A DNA stretch of 64,000 bases from Takifugu bimaculatus (GCA_004026145.2 CP034975.1:18510191-18574190); one strand, 5' to 3'; positions 24,473-39,040 are shown, counted from the first letter of the stretch. Translations and numbers: made by a program. Notes: a model not told the origin generated them from the sequence alone.

Positions 24473-26368
24473 TCTGACTGTCCCCATGTTTTTGCTCTGC
24501 ATGCCTGCACAGTCTGAGTGGTTCTGCTAGCTAACATCATTTCTGCTCTGATCTTCTGCTCCTTTGACACAAGATAAACATATAAATTAGGCTGCCTCAT
24601 CCTTCCATTTTACAAATAGGTTGCTCATCTTAGCCATCAAATGATATAATCCTCTTATTTTATATCAATAAAAGTTGATTATGCCGAACGTGTCTTTTAG
24701 ATGGTGACTGACCCTGACAAGGGCTGAAGAGCTCAGTTTTGCCATCTTGTGGGAGGCAGCGGCCAGGTGGACTGAGCCGTTCGAACCATTATACCTGTGT
24801 GTCCAGTTGAATCGTCCTGTTGGCTGGGTTAGCCTTTAAATAAATGGGGACACTCAGGGATTGATAAAAATCTATATTTTGATCAGTTGTGGTGGTCCAA
24901 TGCATCCCTTTTTAGCTGCACAGGGAATCCTTCAGCTGAGATAAGAAGAGAGGACTTCCTGTTTTGGTTTTGTAGCTGGATGGGCGTCTGTGACAGCCTG
25001 TCAGCAGGTCAGACTTGTTACTCTTTTCCATTATTTTGACAAAAATGTCTCCATTATTGCATGATTTGCTCTTTCATCCTGGACAGGCGTTTGTGTTCCC
25101 CCGAGGACAGCTCAACCTGACTCCGCTGACATTTCCTCCATTGATTTCATGCGCTTCTCATTTGTGGTCGTGTCTAAAACATCCAGACAGTCGTTGAATG
25201 GATTACTGTAAAAATTGGTACCTAAATTGGTACAGAATGTACTGTAAAACAACAACAAAACAACTACAACAACAAAAACAAAACTATTTATTTCTTCAAG
25301 TCCTCAGTTGATTTGTGAGCTTTTTGTCCTTTAAATAAAATCAAGCTTCGCCGCATTTTTTCATATAGATTGCAGATTATTGACTTTTTCCTTATTGATA
25401 AAATGCTTCAACACGTCCGTGTCTTTAATCAAAGCTGATGCTGTGTCTAGTCATTCGCTTTTAAAAGCCTTGAAGCTAACTGTAGTCCAACCGAACGGTA
25501 TTGAAAACACTGGGACGCTCTGTTTGGCTGCACTGAATCATGTAACGTGATAATAAATAGACTCTTTTGTTGGGAACACTTCAGCGTGCATCTGAGGTCT
25601 GATCGCCCTTCAGTCAAACTTAAGCACGGACTTGAAAGTGTGACATTTCTGTTGTGGTGCCGGAACATGTGGTGGCCAGAATTCTCAGAGAGGATGTCTT
25701 TTTTTATTTTTTTACAAAAACCAACATATGTTTAATTTGTGGTGACATCCCATTAATACCACTTGTACTCCCAGTCCCACCACTTGCCTATAAAGTAGAA
25801 CGTGCACCACAAGAAACATATTTAAAACAATACCAAGTCAAAACAGCTATTCTCTGCACATCTTATATGTTTATGGTTTTTCCCAGGGGAGGGGCTGTTA
25901 CACTGGGGGTTAATGGGGTGACTTTAAGCTGGATGTGGGCTCACCAGGTCTAGAGGAGCAGTTTCCAAATTGTAAATATGATCAGGACAACCCACACACG
26001 GTCCTGTTCTGAAAAACGCCTCTTGAATCGGTTATGGTTGTGCCCCCACCCACCACCCCAAACATACCAGCCTCTCCCCTTTTCCTTTCCTCTTCATGTT
26101 TCCTGTTGAGCTGGCTAGACTCCTTTGACAGATTTACAACTCTGGGGTCAAAGTTTTCCGACAGCAGCAGATAAATCTTACACCACCCCCTCCCCCTAAC
26201 TCCTACACCTGAGTTGGAGTCTTATGCTGCCCCACAAACCCCAACCCTGCCCCCACAGACACACACGCATGCACGCTCACATTCTTTAGTGTGTGAGGTT
26301 TTAAGAACACCTCTGCGTGTGCACCTCTGCGTGCATCTATGTGTTTGAGGATGTGGGTCATCTATAGC

Positions 26369-26370
26369 GT

Positions 26371-26425
<55 letters not shown>

Positions 26426-26430
26426 CGCGC
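26369..26430 (+). repeat. (GT)n microsatellite
   Basis: About 60 bases of GT repeat with one interruption near its start and CG steps at its end. Confidence 0.9.
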
Positions 26431-26944
26431 CTTGCAGCCTTGTGGTTAACAGAAGGGGGCAGGACATTGTTCTTAAACCACAGGCTCTTTGTGTTCTCGT
26501 CATTCTGTTTGATGGAGGAAGTCTCCATATTTCCACTCCCTCCATCATTTCTTTTTTCCAGTGTGGTCCCAGTGCACTACTCACTCAAACTGTCTCCACT
26601 CCTCCCCCAGATAGATAAGAAGGCCGGGAGTACCCGTTTCATTCCACCGGCATGCAATCATTTGCGTATTCTTTGTTCTGCCGGTCCCTCTCCTGTCTCC
26701 ACCCACCCACAATAACAATAATTTCTCTTAATTTTCCTGTCTCCTCTCCTCACATCTTTCTTTGTAGACTTTGGAGAAACAGAATGTCTGGGGACCAGAC
26801 CATTTTTTTCCCCCTACTCTCGTCTTTGTTCCAGAGCAGCAAGCAAACATAATCAATATCCAAAATCTTTATCCAAAGATTTCAGGTTTCCTAATTAAAT
26901 CTCACATTACTTTTCCTTGTGTTTGTCAGCTTTCTAACCATTCA

Positions 26945-26965
26945 CCCCCCCCCCCCCCCCCCCCC
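26945..26965 (+). repeat. Poly(C) tract, 21 C
   Basis: An uninterrupted run of 21 cytosines on the plus strand. Confidence 0.9.
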
Positions 26966-27987
26966 AACCTCCCATTCATTTCCTTGCAAGAAGGAGGGGT
27001 GACTATTTGGTTTGGACTAGTGACAGATCTAGAGGAGTCGCGGCTGTATTTTAGTTCTTTGCAGTGAAATCAATCGATGCCAACCTGCAGGATCCACTTG
27101 GGTTTTTCCCCTGTGGCACATGCCGACATGGCGCAGTCGGGATTTCTGCAACACACACGTGTGTTCGTACCCTTCCATTGGATCGATGACCGCGATTGAA
27201 CCGGCGGTCAACTGGCAGCCAGTCCTGATCAATGGTAGCTTGGCTGGTGACCACAGAATGTGGAGCGCTGTCACTCAGCATGCGAGTCAAAACGAGTCCT
27301 TCATCAGGTCAATCGCATTTGACGGGAAGTATATTTTTTTATGGCATCATGTTTCATTTGGCTCCCGCTGCATCGAGCAAATCTTGAGGTGTTGCCTACA
27401 GCACAGCAGATTGGTCATGCATGCAGTCGTGAAAGCTCAATTTAGAGCTTTCCAAGCCAAGTTAAGTCAACACTCTGGTTTTTCTGCATTACTTTAAAAA
27501 GACTTAAAGTACAAAATCATGATTTTGACCTTGTTAACATATTTTTATGCACTATGGGAGACATTACAGCCAAAATAAGCAGTTAATGTTCCGTCTGCTT
27601 TGTTTCTATATTCCAATAACATCAGTCCCCAAGACATGATTTCAGAGAGTAGATTCTTCTTTGGAATCTGTTGCTGGTTCGGATCTTTTCAGATTGAGAC
27701 CAGGAAGTCTGGGATGGAGGCACTGCCACCTTATCCTGCTGACATCACATTGAGCTGCAATCTGGAGCTGGGGAGTTTCCACTCAGGCTCCCGTAGTTAC
27801 CAACAGGGGAGGAAAATCAGTGATGATGTTTCTGCATATTATCGTCACATTAAATAATCAAGGCTGATGTTGTTTGATGAAAATTAATCCCATGCGAACA
27901 CCAGCACAACCCAAACTAAAGAGAGAGAAATTTTAACCGGAGTGGTGAGATAACGAGGGGCGTGGCTATTTCCTTTATTGTCGTTTA

Positions 27988-28000
27988 CCACCAGGGGGCA
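27988..28000 (+). promoter_or_regulatory. CTCF-like motif
   Basis: CCACCAGGGGGCA matches the CTCF core consensus at every one of its 13 positions. It is only a motif match; similar text also occurs in some fish repeats. Confidence 0.4.
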
Positions 28001-28090
28001 AAAGATGACACTTCCATTCTCCAGATAAAGGTATAGATCTTTATCTCCCCATAGAGCTGTTTTGTAACGTGCTCACTGACACTCTGAGTC

Positions 28091-28245
28091 AATTCAACTT
28101 TATTTGTCTAGTGTCTGTTACAGTCCAGAAACCCAGAGCCTAACCCTTGAACAAGGAACAGTGGCAGGAAGAACTCCCTTTTAACAGGAAGAACCTTTCA
28201 GCAAGACCAGGCTCATATGAGGTGACCCTCCTATTGGATAGGTCA
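28091..28245 (+). repeat. Dispersed teleost repeat fragment
   Basis: The segment starts aattcaactttatttg and contains aactcccttttaacaggaag, both typical of a very abundant interspersed repeat in percomorph fish genomes. I cannot name the family reliably. It is a diverged fragment about 155 bases long, followed after 20 bases by a CA repeat. Confidence 0.65.
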
Positions 28246-28265
28246 TCCTCTTTCGCAACTGTTAC

Positions 28266-28293
28266 AGACACACACACACACACACACACACAC
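28266..28293 (+). repeat. (CA)n microsatellite
   Basis: About 28 bases of CA repeat, just after the dispersed repeat fragment. Confidence 0.9.
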
Positions 28294-29397
28294 TGGATTA
28301 GCTGGAAACATAACAAATATTACAACATATCACAGGCCTTGTGAAACATGGTACGGGCCACGGTGTACGTTTCGTCAAACGACATTGGATCTTTACGAGC
28401 CCCCTCGGTACGGTTTCTCCCCCAACCCTCATCACACACTCATGCCACAGGAACGCGCAACACACAGGCATGAATAGAAGAGACAAGTGTCGGAAACAGG
28501 GAAATAAAAAGAGAGACCGGAAAGGCTCGGGTCAAGCGAGGTGGGGGTGGAATGGTACCATCTGACTCTCTCCAGGGAAATCTTATCAGTGGAGTGGGGG
28601 GAGATGGCTTTCCACTGGAGCGAAAGATTGGGATGAACACGTAGAAGGTAGGGGGCTTTAGGGGATTAACAGCTGAGAAAAGTTGTCCTCTTCCAATCTC
28701 TCGCTCACTCTCCTCTGTTCCATCCCCCTTTTCTGCCAACTGGACACGCTCTGTATATCTGAAGTCCCCACATAACCTATCCGGAGTTTTTATGGTCTTT
28801 TCACAAGACCTGTTATTGGATCATGGCTCGCTCCAAAGACTCTCACTTTTTCTCTCATGTTCTGCCCTCCCCCTCTATTACTCGCTGCATTGCTCATTTC
28901 TTTTACTTCTAGATCACTCTTCCACACTTCCCCTTCCTCTCATTTGTGTCGGTGTTTGTTCTTGTGAAGAAAAGAGAGTAAGTGAGCTAATGCTGTAGTC
29001 TGATGTGCTTTTTTGGCTCGGTGCTGCACCTTGTGCCAGTCCAACGTGAGCCATGATATCAAGCGACAGGCCGGTTTTCCGTTTCAAGAAGCCCGTGTCT
29101 TCAAAATGGAGCTGAAGCAAGAAAAAAAACGAGTGGAAAGGAGGGTGGAGAGTGACGGGAAGGGAACAGTTTATCAAAAAATAATAAGATGTGTAGATTG
29201 AGGGGGTTGTAAGTTGAGGAATAAGGAAGAATGGGAATAAACGTCCAACTTTGAAATGCAGCTTTGAAAAGCAATGGTCAAGAGGGTAAACCACCCACAA
29301 GCAGGCGTGCAGCAGTCAGCTGTTCTATGAGATTCAGTGACCTTCCAGAGAAAAACTTTGATGTTAACTTTGCATGATTAGTTTGGCTGCTGTACTG

Positions 29398-29400
<3 letters not shown>

Positions 29401-29452
<52 letters not shown>
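29401..29452 (+). repeat. (GA)n microsatellite
   Basis: 52 bases of perfect GA repeat, followed by a short GGGA-type purine run. Confidence 0.95.
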
Positions 29453-29454
<2 letters not shown>

Positions 29455-29692
29455 TGGAGGGAGGGAGGGAGAGCGAGTATAGACTACATTATTGAAACTA
29501 GGACAGTCACTGTCTAGATATGTGGACTCATGTTCCCTTTTCCAACCATTATCCCAGAGGAGATAACCTACCTGTCTGTTCAGACACGTCACTGTCTGCA
29601 GTTCTGTCTTCACAGTTAATCTTTATGCTTCATGATCAAATATTTTGGGAAGTGATACCATATGACTGAGGAAAAAAGGATGTAAGTATTCT

Positions 29693-29714
29693 TTATTATT
29701 ATTATTATTATTAC

Positions 29715-29794
<80 letters not shown>
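29693..29794 (+). repeat. (ATT)n microsatellite
   Basis: About 100 bases of ATT/TTA triplet repeat with one C interruption near 29714. Confidence 0.95.
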
Positions 29795-29797
<3 letters not shown>

Positions 29798-29799
29798 AT

Positions 29800-32700
29800 T
29801 CTTAATTATTAATCTGCATTCATCCACAGCTAACAATAGTGTTTTTTGTCCTTTTTATTTATTTAGGAAAAATGCATCTCTGATGCTTAATGTAATTTCA
29901 TGTAATTTTCTAAAAATAGGAACAATTTGATCAAGAGAGAGAGCTGAGTGTGGAGTTTAATGCAGCACATTTAATATAGGCCTTGCTGACAGTCTGGAGA
30001 GGATATATGTCAGTGCAAGGCAACTGTCCTGAGTGACTAAGATAACATAACCCCCTCCCCACCGGAGGACAGACAATGGTGGTGGTGGTGATGGCAGTGG
30101 CAGTTGGGGTCTGAGAGGCTTCTGAGGCTGCCAGTGAATGAGTCAGTGAAGCTGGGGAGAACAGCTGATGCCTCCAGAACCCAGACAATGACAGCAGGCA
30201 GTGAACACGCAAGAGAGAAATCGACCAATTGGGGCTGAAGAAAGCAAATGGGACAATTAGGACACATAGTTGGTTATGAGATAATCTGGGACACGATATC
30301 AACACTCAGAGACCTAAAATGAAGCATTTTACTCTGTATACTCCTGTGCTTTTTATTCTGGCTGCTTCGGGTCATTCCAGCTATGGCCAGGGGACAGGAG
30401 GCCAGCAGGAAAACCACAAGCAGCATTTGCAACCCATAATTCAGCGCGTGTAGTGCCACTTAGAGATAAAACCAAAATGAGTCCTGCAAGCATATATAAT
30501 TCTACACGTGCATGAAGCATGCATGATAATGACTAGATGGGATGGATCTACAGACGATGCCACATCGGCAGGGGCCCCTGTGCAAACGTTGGTAGTTCTT
30601 TTTATTGAATTTGCACACTCTATGGCCGGATGATATACTTCATCATCAGAGCAATTCAAATTTTCAGACCTACAGGAAGAGAAAAAACAAGAGAAACAAC
30701 ACTGTATTTGGGACAGAAACACATCAGTATAAGAATTATGGGACTACATTTTATGTATTGAGGTTGATTAATTTGTTTACTCGTCAAAGAAAATGTCCTG
30801 TCCTGTTACTGCTTTTTCCCACAGCTCTGCTGTTTTTCTCCTGTAGGGTACGATTGTCTGTGCTTGGCTCGGGCCACGGTGACATATTACCTGCCAGCCT
30901 CTGGAGGGTGCATGGTAATGTATAACATCTGTGCAGCAGAATAAACTGTAACACAAAATGAGTCAGTGCCTCTGAAATGCAATATTTACAGTACCAGCTG
31001 CGATAAACTATACTCCACTATATAAACTTCTCCACAAAATACATTGTTGCACTTGAATTGGATTGTTCTATCTTGCGTTCCCCTTATAAAAACATTTATT
31101 TGTCTATCAGAAGAGGCAGCGCAAAAATATGTGCATGAGTGAGATATGAAACTGGACAAAAAGTTACACAACTCCAAGCAGGATATGAAAAGGTTTTGTA
31201 ACCGTAACTGCCGCCCTTTTGTTATCATCTGTGTGAGGATAAGTAAAGTTAACATGCAGGAGAAATGTGAGAGAGGGGTCTGGCGCAAACACCAAAGCTT
31301 TGTGTCATCATGTGCCAGCCTACCTTTTGCCTTCACTCTGCCTGGCACCACGACTCCGTTAGCATCATGTAGCACCTGGCGCTAATCCAGTCAGGGCAGA
31401 GTGACCTTAATCTGTGCCTCTGTCACTGAGCTCTGCACACATCTGGCCATGCCCTGGTGCAACCAACACACGGGCCTTCAGTCCTCCTGTGGTAGGCGTG
31501 ATAATCCCTCACTGTTTTTACAGCCCCGCTCCGAATTCACTACAGGTTAGCCCTTATTAAACTGCACTCGGTAATCAGCCCTGGCACAGTGAGCGGCTCA
31601 ACTTTGTTGCAGATTACCATGGAAACATGGCACTCTTTCTCCACGGTTACACTTCCTTCCTTTGTCCATCTATTACTGGATAATTCGAACTGTAAAAACA
31701 AAGAGGTGGATCAGAATAGAATGGGGTCAGGAAGTGCATGTGCGCCTTGAGGAACGAGTCAGTTCTTGCTTCACCTGCAGCCCCTGACGGGGGTAACAGG
31801 TGGATAACCAGGAAGTGAACTGTCCTTGATGATGCCTTGTGTTTTCTTGAGGTGGCAGGAGGAGCGGAGAGGGGTCTCAATGCCATTTGGCAGCATAGAT
31901 TACCCTCTGTAGCCTCCTCTTTTCTGCACACACTGTAATAACGTATGTCAACAGGCCTGCAACGCTTGAAAGTCAGCGGCAGATTAGTGCTCCCACTGTT
32001 CTTCCTGAGGACACCCAGGAATTGTACCCAACACCGGGGCCTCTTGATGACAGTTGGGAATGCTCTGCATCCAGAAAAAGATGAGGACACCCCAGAGACC
32101 TGAATGCATGGACCGTCTGAGGGTAGAGGGGGGTTGGTGTGTGTTCTGTTCTCCCTGTCTGGGATGATCACTTATGTTGTTGTGGTGTCCAGTGTCAGAT
32201 TATTTACTAAATTACAGGCGTGAGAGCTACATGAGCCACTGACTGCTGCTGCAGCCTTTACTGCCTGGAGCCCCCACCTCACATCATGCTTCCGCTCGGT
32301 TAGGAATGGGGTGCTGGAATCTGGTGGGGGCAGGGCTGGAGTGGATGAGCATTGTGACAGGAACAGTTCGGCTCCTCTTCCGGGACACACACTTATGTCC
32401 CCCGTTGTTGCAGTCACAGCCTGTAGTTTATGATGCTCTCAAGCTGCCTCAGCTGCCATTTAATACGACCGTAGAGGTCACGAGAGCATGCAGACTCAGC
32501 CGTGCGTCCAGCTCTGAGGAAAAGCTGTCATGACGCGTCTACGACGACACAGTTCCAAACACTTTTCAAACATGTCTGGCAGCCTTCGAGACTCTGAATT
32601 ATGTGTTCTCTGCTGAATGCTCACCACGGAGCGTACCTCATCGCATTTTCATGTACGGTGGGTCACCATAGTGGGCACTCGATCCTGCCAGCGGAGACCA

Positions 32701-35700
32701 TGTTTCCCTTTTTGGCTTATTTACCCTGCCTGCATGACATCATCGGACACCACATATAGTGTCACCCTGTAGCACTCGAAGCACTGAGAAGTCGACTGTC
32801 TGCGTGCACACGAAGATTCTCATTTGAAGTTTACATTATTTATAATATTGTCAGGCTCATAATGATATAAAGGAAGTTAGTATTTGGAACGTTTACTTGC
32901 GTTTATCATGTTTTGGAATTTTGCACACATCTCAAAATACACAGTAACCTCACGCTTATCGGCATGAATCCCGTTATTATTTCACATTTAAACTGTCAAG
33001 AAAATGTGTTGCTCAAGCCAGCTGTTATTGCTACTGTCAGTTCACCCAAAGGCAGGGCTGTGGAAGACCAGCATCAAACTGCTTCTCTTTGATTTCCTTC
33101 TCCTTGCAAAGAGATCAGGACAATGATTTTTCCTTCTTCGCTTCATTTAAATGAGATCAGTAGCGGGCTCCTCACAGATCACTGGGAGATATTTGCGGAT
33201 TACTTCTGCCCCTTCAGTCAAGCTCTCTTTCCCATTTGTAACCCTTTGGAAAAGCAGCACGAGTCGCGGATCAGTAACGTTGGATTGTACTAATGTCCTG
33301 TGATAAAACCATTGCACCAGCATTTTTAAGAATAATTTAAAAAATACACACCATAGCAGACAAACCCTAAACTAGAGCACATTTTAGCATATTGGACCAA
33401 TAGTATCGCTACATTGTATCGCTACATCCCACAAATGTAACTATAACTTAGCAAAAATACGGCATAAAAACATTTCTTTTTTAATTTCAAGTGAGTCTCG
33501 TGTCATGGAGGAACCACCAAAGGTGTGATAGAATCAGCGACTGACACAGGAAACCCCAAAGAAGACAGAGAGAAGGGTACACATAGTGATCGAAGCTGAA
33601 ACCTCAAATTTCCGTTGCCAAATACAACTTGTTTTTCGCAGTGACAAAGAATGAGAGTCTCTGATGCCCGGCAACGGAGGACAAGCTTCTTTAAGAGGCA
33701 ACACCATTCTTTCATTCTCCATTCCCGTTCTCACTTTTTTCAGAATTTGCCAGTAATAGTGAACAGATAACTGTGAACCATGCAGACTCGTTGAATAAAA
33801 ACTCCTTTTTATTTTCGCTCCAGCTCAGTTTCCCCCCCCACTACAGGCAGTTGCCCGCTCAGCTATGTGGCGCAGCCCTCACTGTCGCATCACTTCCAGG
33901 TTTTTCTCTATTACTTCCCATGTTTCAGGCACAGCATGAGGCAGCAATCAATAAGCAATTAAAGGGCCAACACTGTCCAGGATGCTGCATTCATGGTTGC
34001 AGGGTGCAGCCGGGCTTTTCACTGGGAGGATGGTTAGTGATGGGACAACTGGTCTCTGCTTGGCTCTTTATACTGAGCAATCCTAGGAAATAAAAACAGA
34101 GCTCATATGTTTCTCACATTTGACATTTGTATACGTTTGGTGCTCTGTTTTTAGCTTGTGCGATGGCTGGATGTATAAAGTGATATTCCTGTTGTCTTTG
34201 CCCTTTCCTGACGTTTAAAGGCACTGACGCGCGCTCCCTGAATAACATCCAACGCTCCAGTTTATCATCGGTCTTAAAGGAGAGGAAGATGAGCTCAACT
34301 CAAGGTCATATGATACACAGCAGTAATTGTAACCAGGAAGAGACGCTGAAACCACCCATCCTGTGTGAAGGAAGAGCTGCAGATGGTTTACAAGGAATTC
34401 TCATGTAGCAGCTGCACCAGACACACTTTTCCAGCCTGGGATGTTCCAATCGTCGCTCTGCACCGCAGCACTGACAGCTTTATCTCACACACCAACTGCA
34501 TCTTGTGGAATCGGCGCTCATCCAGAGCTGAAGCTAGGCTCGCGATGCGAGGGTGGACTTCAGTGAAGTCTCAACTTAAATGCTTCCATGTCTTGATAAT
34601 TGTTTCCCAAAACCCAACCACGATGATAAAAATCAACATTGGTGAATGTTGACTTGCACGTTTAATAAGGGGTGGAGTTACGTAACTGAATAAAGAGCAA
34701 AAACTGAAGTAAAATCCGGTGCTAATTTCTAAATATATCTGAAACAATGAACTGGAAATAGTTGTGGAAGCAGTCGTGGAAAACTCCTTTGTTTCCTGGC
34801 TCTCTGACACTCACAAAGGAATATTTTTGCCACAATTCTGGATTTTGATCCTGAAGTATTGTCAGAATTGCGTTTTTTGGACTGGTTATTATTTGTGTGA
34901 CGCGTGTGGTTCAACTCAGCTAGATTCTGGTGTGTTGCATTGATGCCATGACTGAACAGGGAAGTGGGGGGGGGTCTGCTGAAAACTTCAAATTTTCTCC
35001 TTACCTTCCTGCTGTAATGCATTTCGCTTTTACAGGCTGCCATTTCCACTAAATTAGTGCCCAGGGTTTTAATTGCAGTTTATGAAGCTCATTTATTGGC
35101 TCTGGAGTCTGTTTTTGTGATCTGGAATCCAGTGAGTCCAGTCGACTCCGAGCTTCCCTGCGGTTTAGCATTTTTCCCTCCGTTCTCTGTTGTTGTTTTT
35201 TTCTCCCCTCCCTCGTTCGTTCTTTATAACACCAGAGCGTTGCTGGGTTTAACCATACATGCTGCTCTTTTTATAGAGAATTAGCACTTCTCTGCCTAGC
35301 TCTGACTGTGTGGCTCCACTCTGGAAGTGCTGCCTTTAAATCAGCCCTCCCCTTTAAAAATGTTGAGGTGCGTGCCAGGAGCCACATGTTTAGAATAAAG
35401 ACACAAACATGACTTATGACTCTAATCAAGGAGCTGACAGCATTAGGCAATGTTCTGATATCCAAGCATTGTGCACAATAAATGTAATATGTATTGTTTT
35501 ACATGAGATAAGTTGGAGGGCGGACATCTTTTCACCAGACTCATGATGAAATCACCTCCTCTAAATGTCTCCTTCAGTTCTTTCTTCCTCTATTCCTCCA
35601 CATCATCCCCTCCATGGCTTTCCACTGACACCCTGGAGGCTAATTAAACCTTAATTACATTTGTTGGAATTGATTTGTGATTTGGTCTTTCCTCTGTTGT

Positions 35701-38700
35701 TCCAGCTCATCGGCCCCCCCATAGAAATGTCATTAATGCACCATTATTTTCACAGGCGGTCTAATTAAAGGCACATACTCTCTGGGTTCCCTCTGATGAG
35801 ATGCTGGGAAGGGGAACATGTTGGCAATTGACACCCCAATGATCCAAAATTGAAGACTTGATTGGAGTCTGGGGAGGAATCATGACTGTTTTTTCTAAGC
35901 TGAGGCAGAAAAACCAGCTTTAAATGAATAATTCTGTGTTTTTGATCAAGGAAAGTAAAACAATGGCCCTTTTGTCGCTACAAGGAATACGAAACGATCA
36001 CAGAGCTTGGAAGTTTCCTTTCATCCATCAAATGGGTTTTTGGTATACTGATGCAAGTCATAGTAGAGGTTTCCTCAGGATTCCATTTTCGTTGCTGTGT
36101 GATGTTACTCACCTCCCTGTTCGTGCACCGGCGTGACCGTGGGCTCAATTACTAATTCAAAACATTTGAATGGCCAAAACTTTCTGACCCTCGTGATTGA
36201 TGTGTGTGTTCAGATGTGACTGAAGGTGTCACCTCCGCAGGACACAAGGAAGGGTGACAAGGAAAGGTGAGCTTTGATTGGAGCTGAAGGAGACATAAAC
36301 CCAGAGAGACATAAATCAATCCCTGAGAAACTTGCTCTCTCCTCTTGAAACACAAGAAAGCAAAGGCACGCTGGACTCCCCTTCAGATAGAAGCGGTATT
36401 TGGAGTTGGCAGTGCTTTTTGTGCTTGTTTTAAAACACTGGCCTTTCCTTTGGGGGGCTCGAGGGGGGTGCAGCGCGTTCATATGTGAACGCTCAAAGCA
36501 GGAACAGTCTTTCCCAGCCTGCCGTGGCTTCATATGAGTTATGGAATCCAGCTAAGACCCTTGAAGAACAAAGCCATTCCCTCCATCTTCCTGTGCTCGC
36601 TCGCCAAATTCTCAGCCAGAGTAACTGGCCGGGCCCTGCGTTTCAGTGCAGCTCTATCAGTTGTCTGCATGTGCCCTCTCAGTCTATGACCGCTGGGTAT
36701 AAACGAATGCAGGCCAGCGTGTTGGCTGACAGGGCAACGGGCGTGTTGGATAACGGCTTCACAGTTGGTGAGAGAGGGGAAAAACAGAGAGAGGGAAAGA
36801 GAGAGAGAGAGAGAGAGAGAATGAGGAATGGGGTCGTTTGAGTTTGGTGCTCATCGGATATTAAGCAGCTAACTCGCTCCCTCCATTTCCCTCCCCGTCT
36901 CATCAAAACTGCTATCTTTGGGAGAGTTTCTACGGCAAGCATCCCTCACGAAGCCCTCCAGGAACTGTTTCACTGATAAACAATGATGATGGAGTTCAAC
37001 TGTGGCATTAACTCAGCTTTAGTCCCGCATTTTTGTACCTGGCATTGGCAGAGTAGGACAGACTATATTAAACGCCCTGAGCTGTCGAGCTGATACGTGA
37101 GAATGTTCCACTGGGCTGCAGGTTGTTCTGCAGAGGGAAAACACAGCAGCAATAACGCCGACAAGCCTTTATCCCTAATAAAGGTGTTTTCCTTACCTTT
37201 GCCAGGTCCCTGCGATTGCTGAGTCATCTGGAACAAGCACCGTGTCCGTGCTATTTTTTTCTCTGGTAATGCAGCATAAGAGCATTTACAATTTTAGCTT
37301 TATGGCAAATTACATGAAACCACAGTTCAGCAGGCGCTAATGCTCTAAAAGTAACAAAAATCGACAGAGGGGGATAAAAGTTTTTTTTCTATATTGCCCA
37401 GGCTTTCTCCCAGCAAAGCCTCTTTAATACCCCAGAAAAGGGAAAAGAAGGGGTTAAACCTGTCTGTGGCCCACATCTGGGAATCATTTGAAACATTCCA
37501 CAGGGCTTACCACATGTTTTCAGATGGACTAAGTCCTGCAAAACCCTCGGCTGTCAGAGTTTTGAGAAATCATCTTTTTTGCCAGAAGGGGAAAAAATGA
37601 GAATGAGAAAATTAAAGCGTGTAATGGCTTTCCTCTCGTGCAGGTGTGATTAGGCAGAGATGGGTGGGTATAGCGGGGGCTGCTTACCGCCGTGGGAGCG
37701 TGCGCCGGCGTGCGCGTCCTCATGCCTGTTGCTTGCCTGCTAGCTAAATGCGTTCGCAGAGTTTCCTTAACGTGAGTTCACAGTTCAAAGGGGGCTAACC
37801 ATTTCCATGCGGCTGATACCATCTCATCTGAGCTCCCTTTCTTCCCACTCGCTTCAGCTTTTCATACTTCACAGCCCAGCACCATAAAACAGACCAGGGT
37901 GAGACCTGGCTTTTCACACTCGTACACGCAGACTGAGACTTGAATGGCACGTTGAGCTGCCGACAGTGTAGCTGCGTTTTATCATTAGAATGAGGTGATA
38001 TCTTGAATGCATAAAGGTCATATTTAGGTGCCAAAATGTAACGGCGAACACACCGCCACGGATCTTTTCAAATTCCAGTCTGAAATGTTCTTTTGTTTGC
38101 TTGTTCCCTATGCATTTCCTCTAAAGCATTTCTATTTCATTTCCTGCTACCTATTGTGCAATAAACATAAACCAACTCAAAGGGAAATTGTTTGAATAAG
38201 TCTACAAATATGAGCATTTGTGCAAGTCTTCATCAAAGGTAACAAAAAGTTCCAGATGGCTGCAGATTCAAGGAAGAAAATCCAGCATTGAGCTGGATGT
38301 CACTGAGTGCATGAAGCAAATATAGAGTGGCATGAATACACCGCGCAGCAGCACTGCGTAAATGCTCACTGCGGCATAACAGTTAACAGAGGCCACACAC
38401 GCTAAAGTGCTGTCTATATTTGCATATCTCACTAGAGGGTGATGAGCATTAAGAGAGCTATTAAGATTCAACTCCAGTAACTTCCAGTGGGAACCTGGCT
38501 ACACAGAGAGGATGCAGCTGGGCTGGGGAGACCCTAGATGACTCATTACCCGACCTAGAAAGAGCAAACAAAAAGCAGCGCAACACAAATCCCCACAATG
38601 CAGCTGTGTCGGCGTGGGCAAGGCTGTACAGTTAACATGAGCACATGCTAACAACATGCATGCTGGGCACCGGGTGTCTGGTGTCGAACTCCAGTGACAC

Positions 38701-38780
38701 CAGAATACTTCCACCAGCACATGCTTTCAGCTTCACATGACAGGCTCTGTCTGATATTTGCATTGCTGCGTGCCTGAAAC
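29800..38780. other. Gene-poor intergenic DNA
   Basis: No coding exon was recognised on either strand. A GA repeat lies at 36799-36820. The block at about 35,600-35,900 is high-complexity and rich in TAATTA cores. An isolated orphan-receptor-type half site, TCAAGGTCA, lies at 34300-34308. Minus-strand open frames (for example 31647-32171) show no known domain. Confidence 0.55.
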
Positions 38781-38783
38781 CAA

Positions 38784-38805
38784 CCCCCCCCCCCCCCCCC
38801 CCCCC
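38784..38805 (+). repeat. Poly(C) tract, 22 C
   Basis: The longest homopolymer C run in the window. Confidence 0.9.
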
Positions 38806-39040
38806 AGCATTTGATTTCTCAGTGGTGTGGTGGTGATGTGCGACAACTGTGCCACTCACAGCTTTTGGAGAGAGCCTCAGAGGCAGCCAGGGGAACACGG
38901 TAGATATTGTTGTCACTCTCTGCACTCTGTTGGCAGCATCTTCAGAGCTCTAGAAAACAAACCAAAAAAAAAAGACTGAGGAGGGAACATGAAAGCAAAG
39001 GATGCCACCAGCTATCGTGGACCTTTGTCCTATCATTCGG

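Larger units (their letters stand above)
12666..26940. other. Gene-poor intergenic DNA
   Basis: I saw no coding exon on either strand. Open frames here are short, cross microsatellites or start on non-ATG codons; the longest (20306-20908, plus) ends in a GT repeat and resembles no family. Contents are dinucleotide repeats and poly(C) tracts listed separately, a CTCF-like motif at 13931, a G-quadruplex motif at 22105 and a short inverted repeat at 22970. No RARA-type zinc-finger or ligand-domain exon was found, although RARA follows GJD3 in human. Confidence 0.6.

Noticed and set aside
31647..32171. Minus-strand open frame of 174 codons
   Set aside because: No domain, no splice-site pattern and no similarity to any family I know.
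34300..34308. TCAAGGTCA as a nuclear receptor element
   Set aside because: A single extended half site is frequent by chance and no second half is spaced to make a dimer site.
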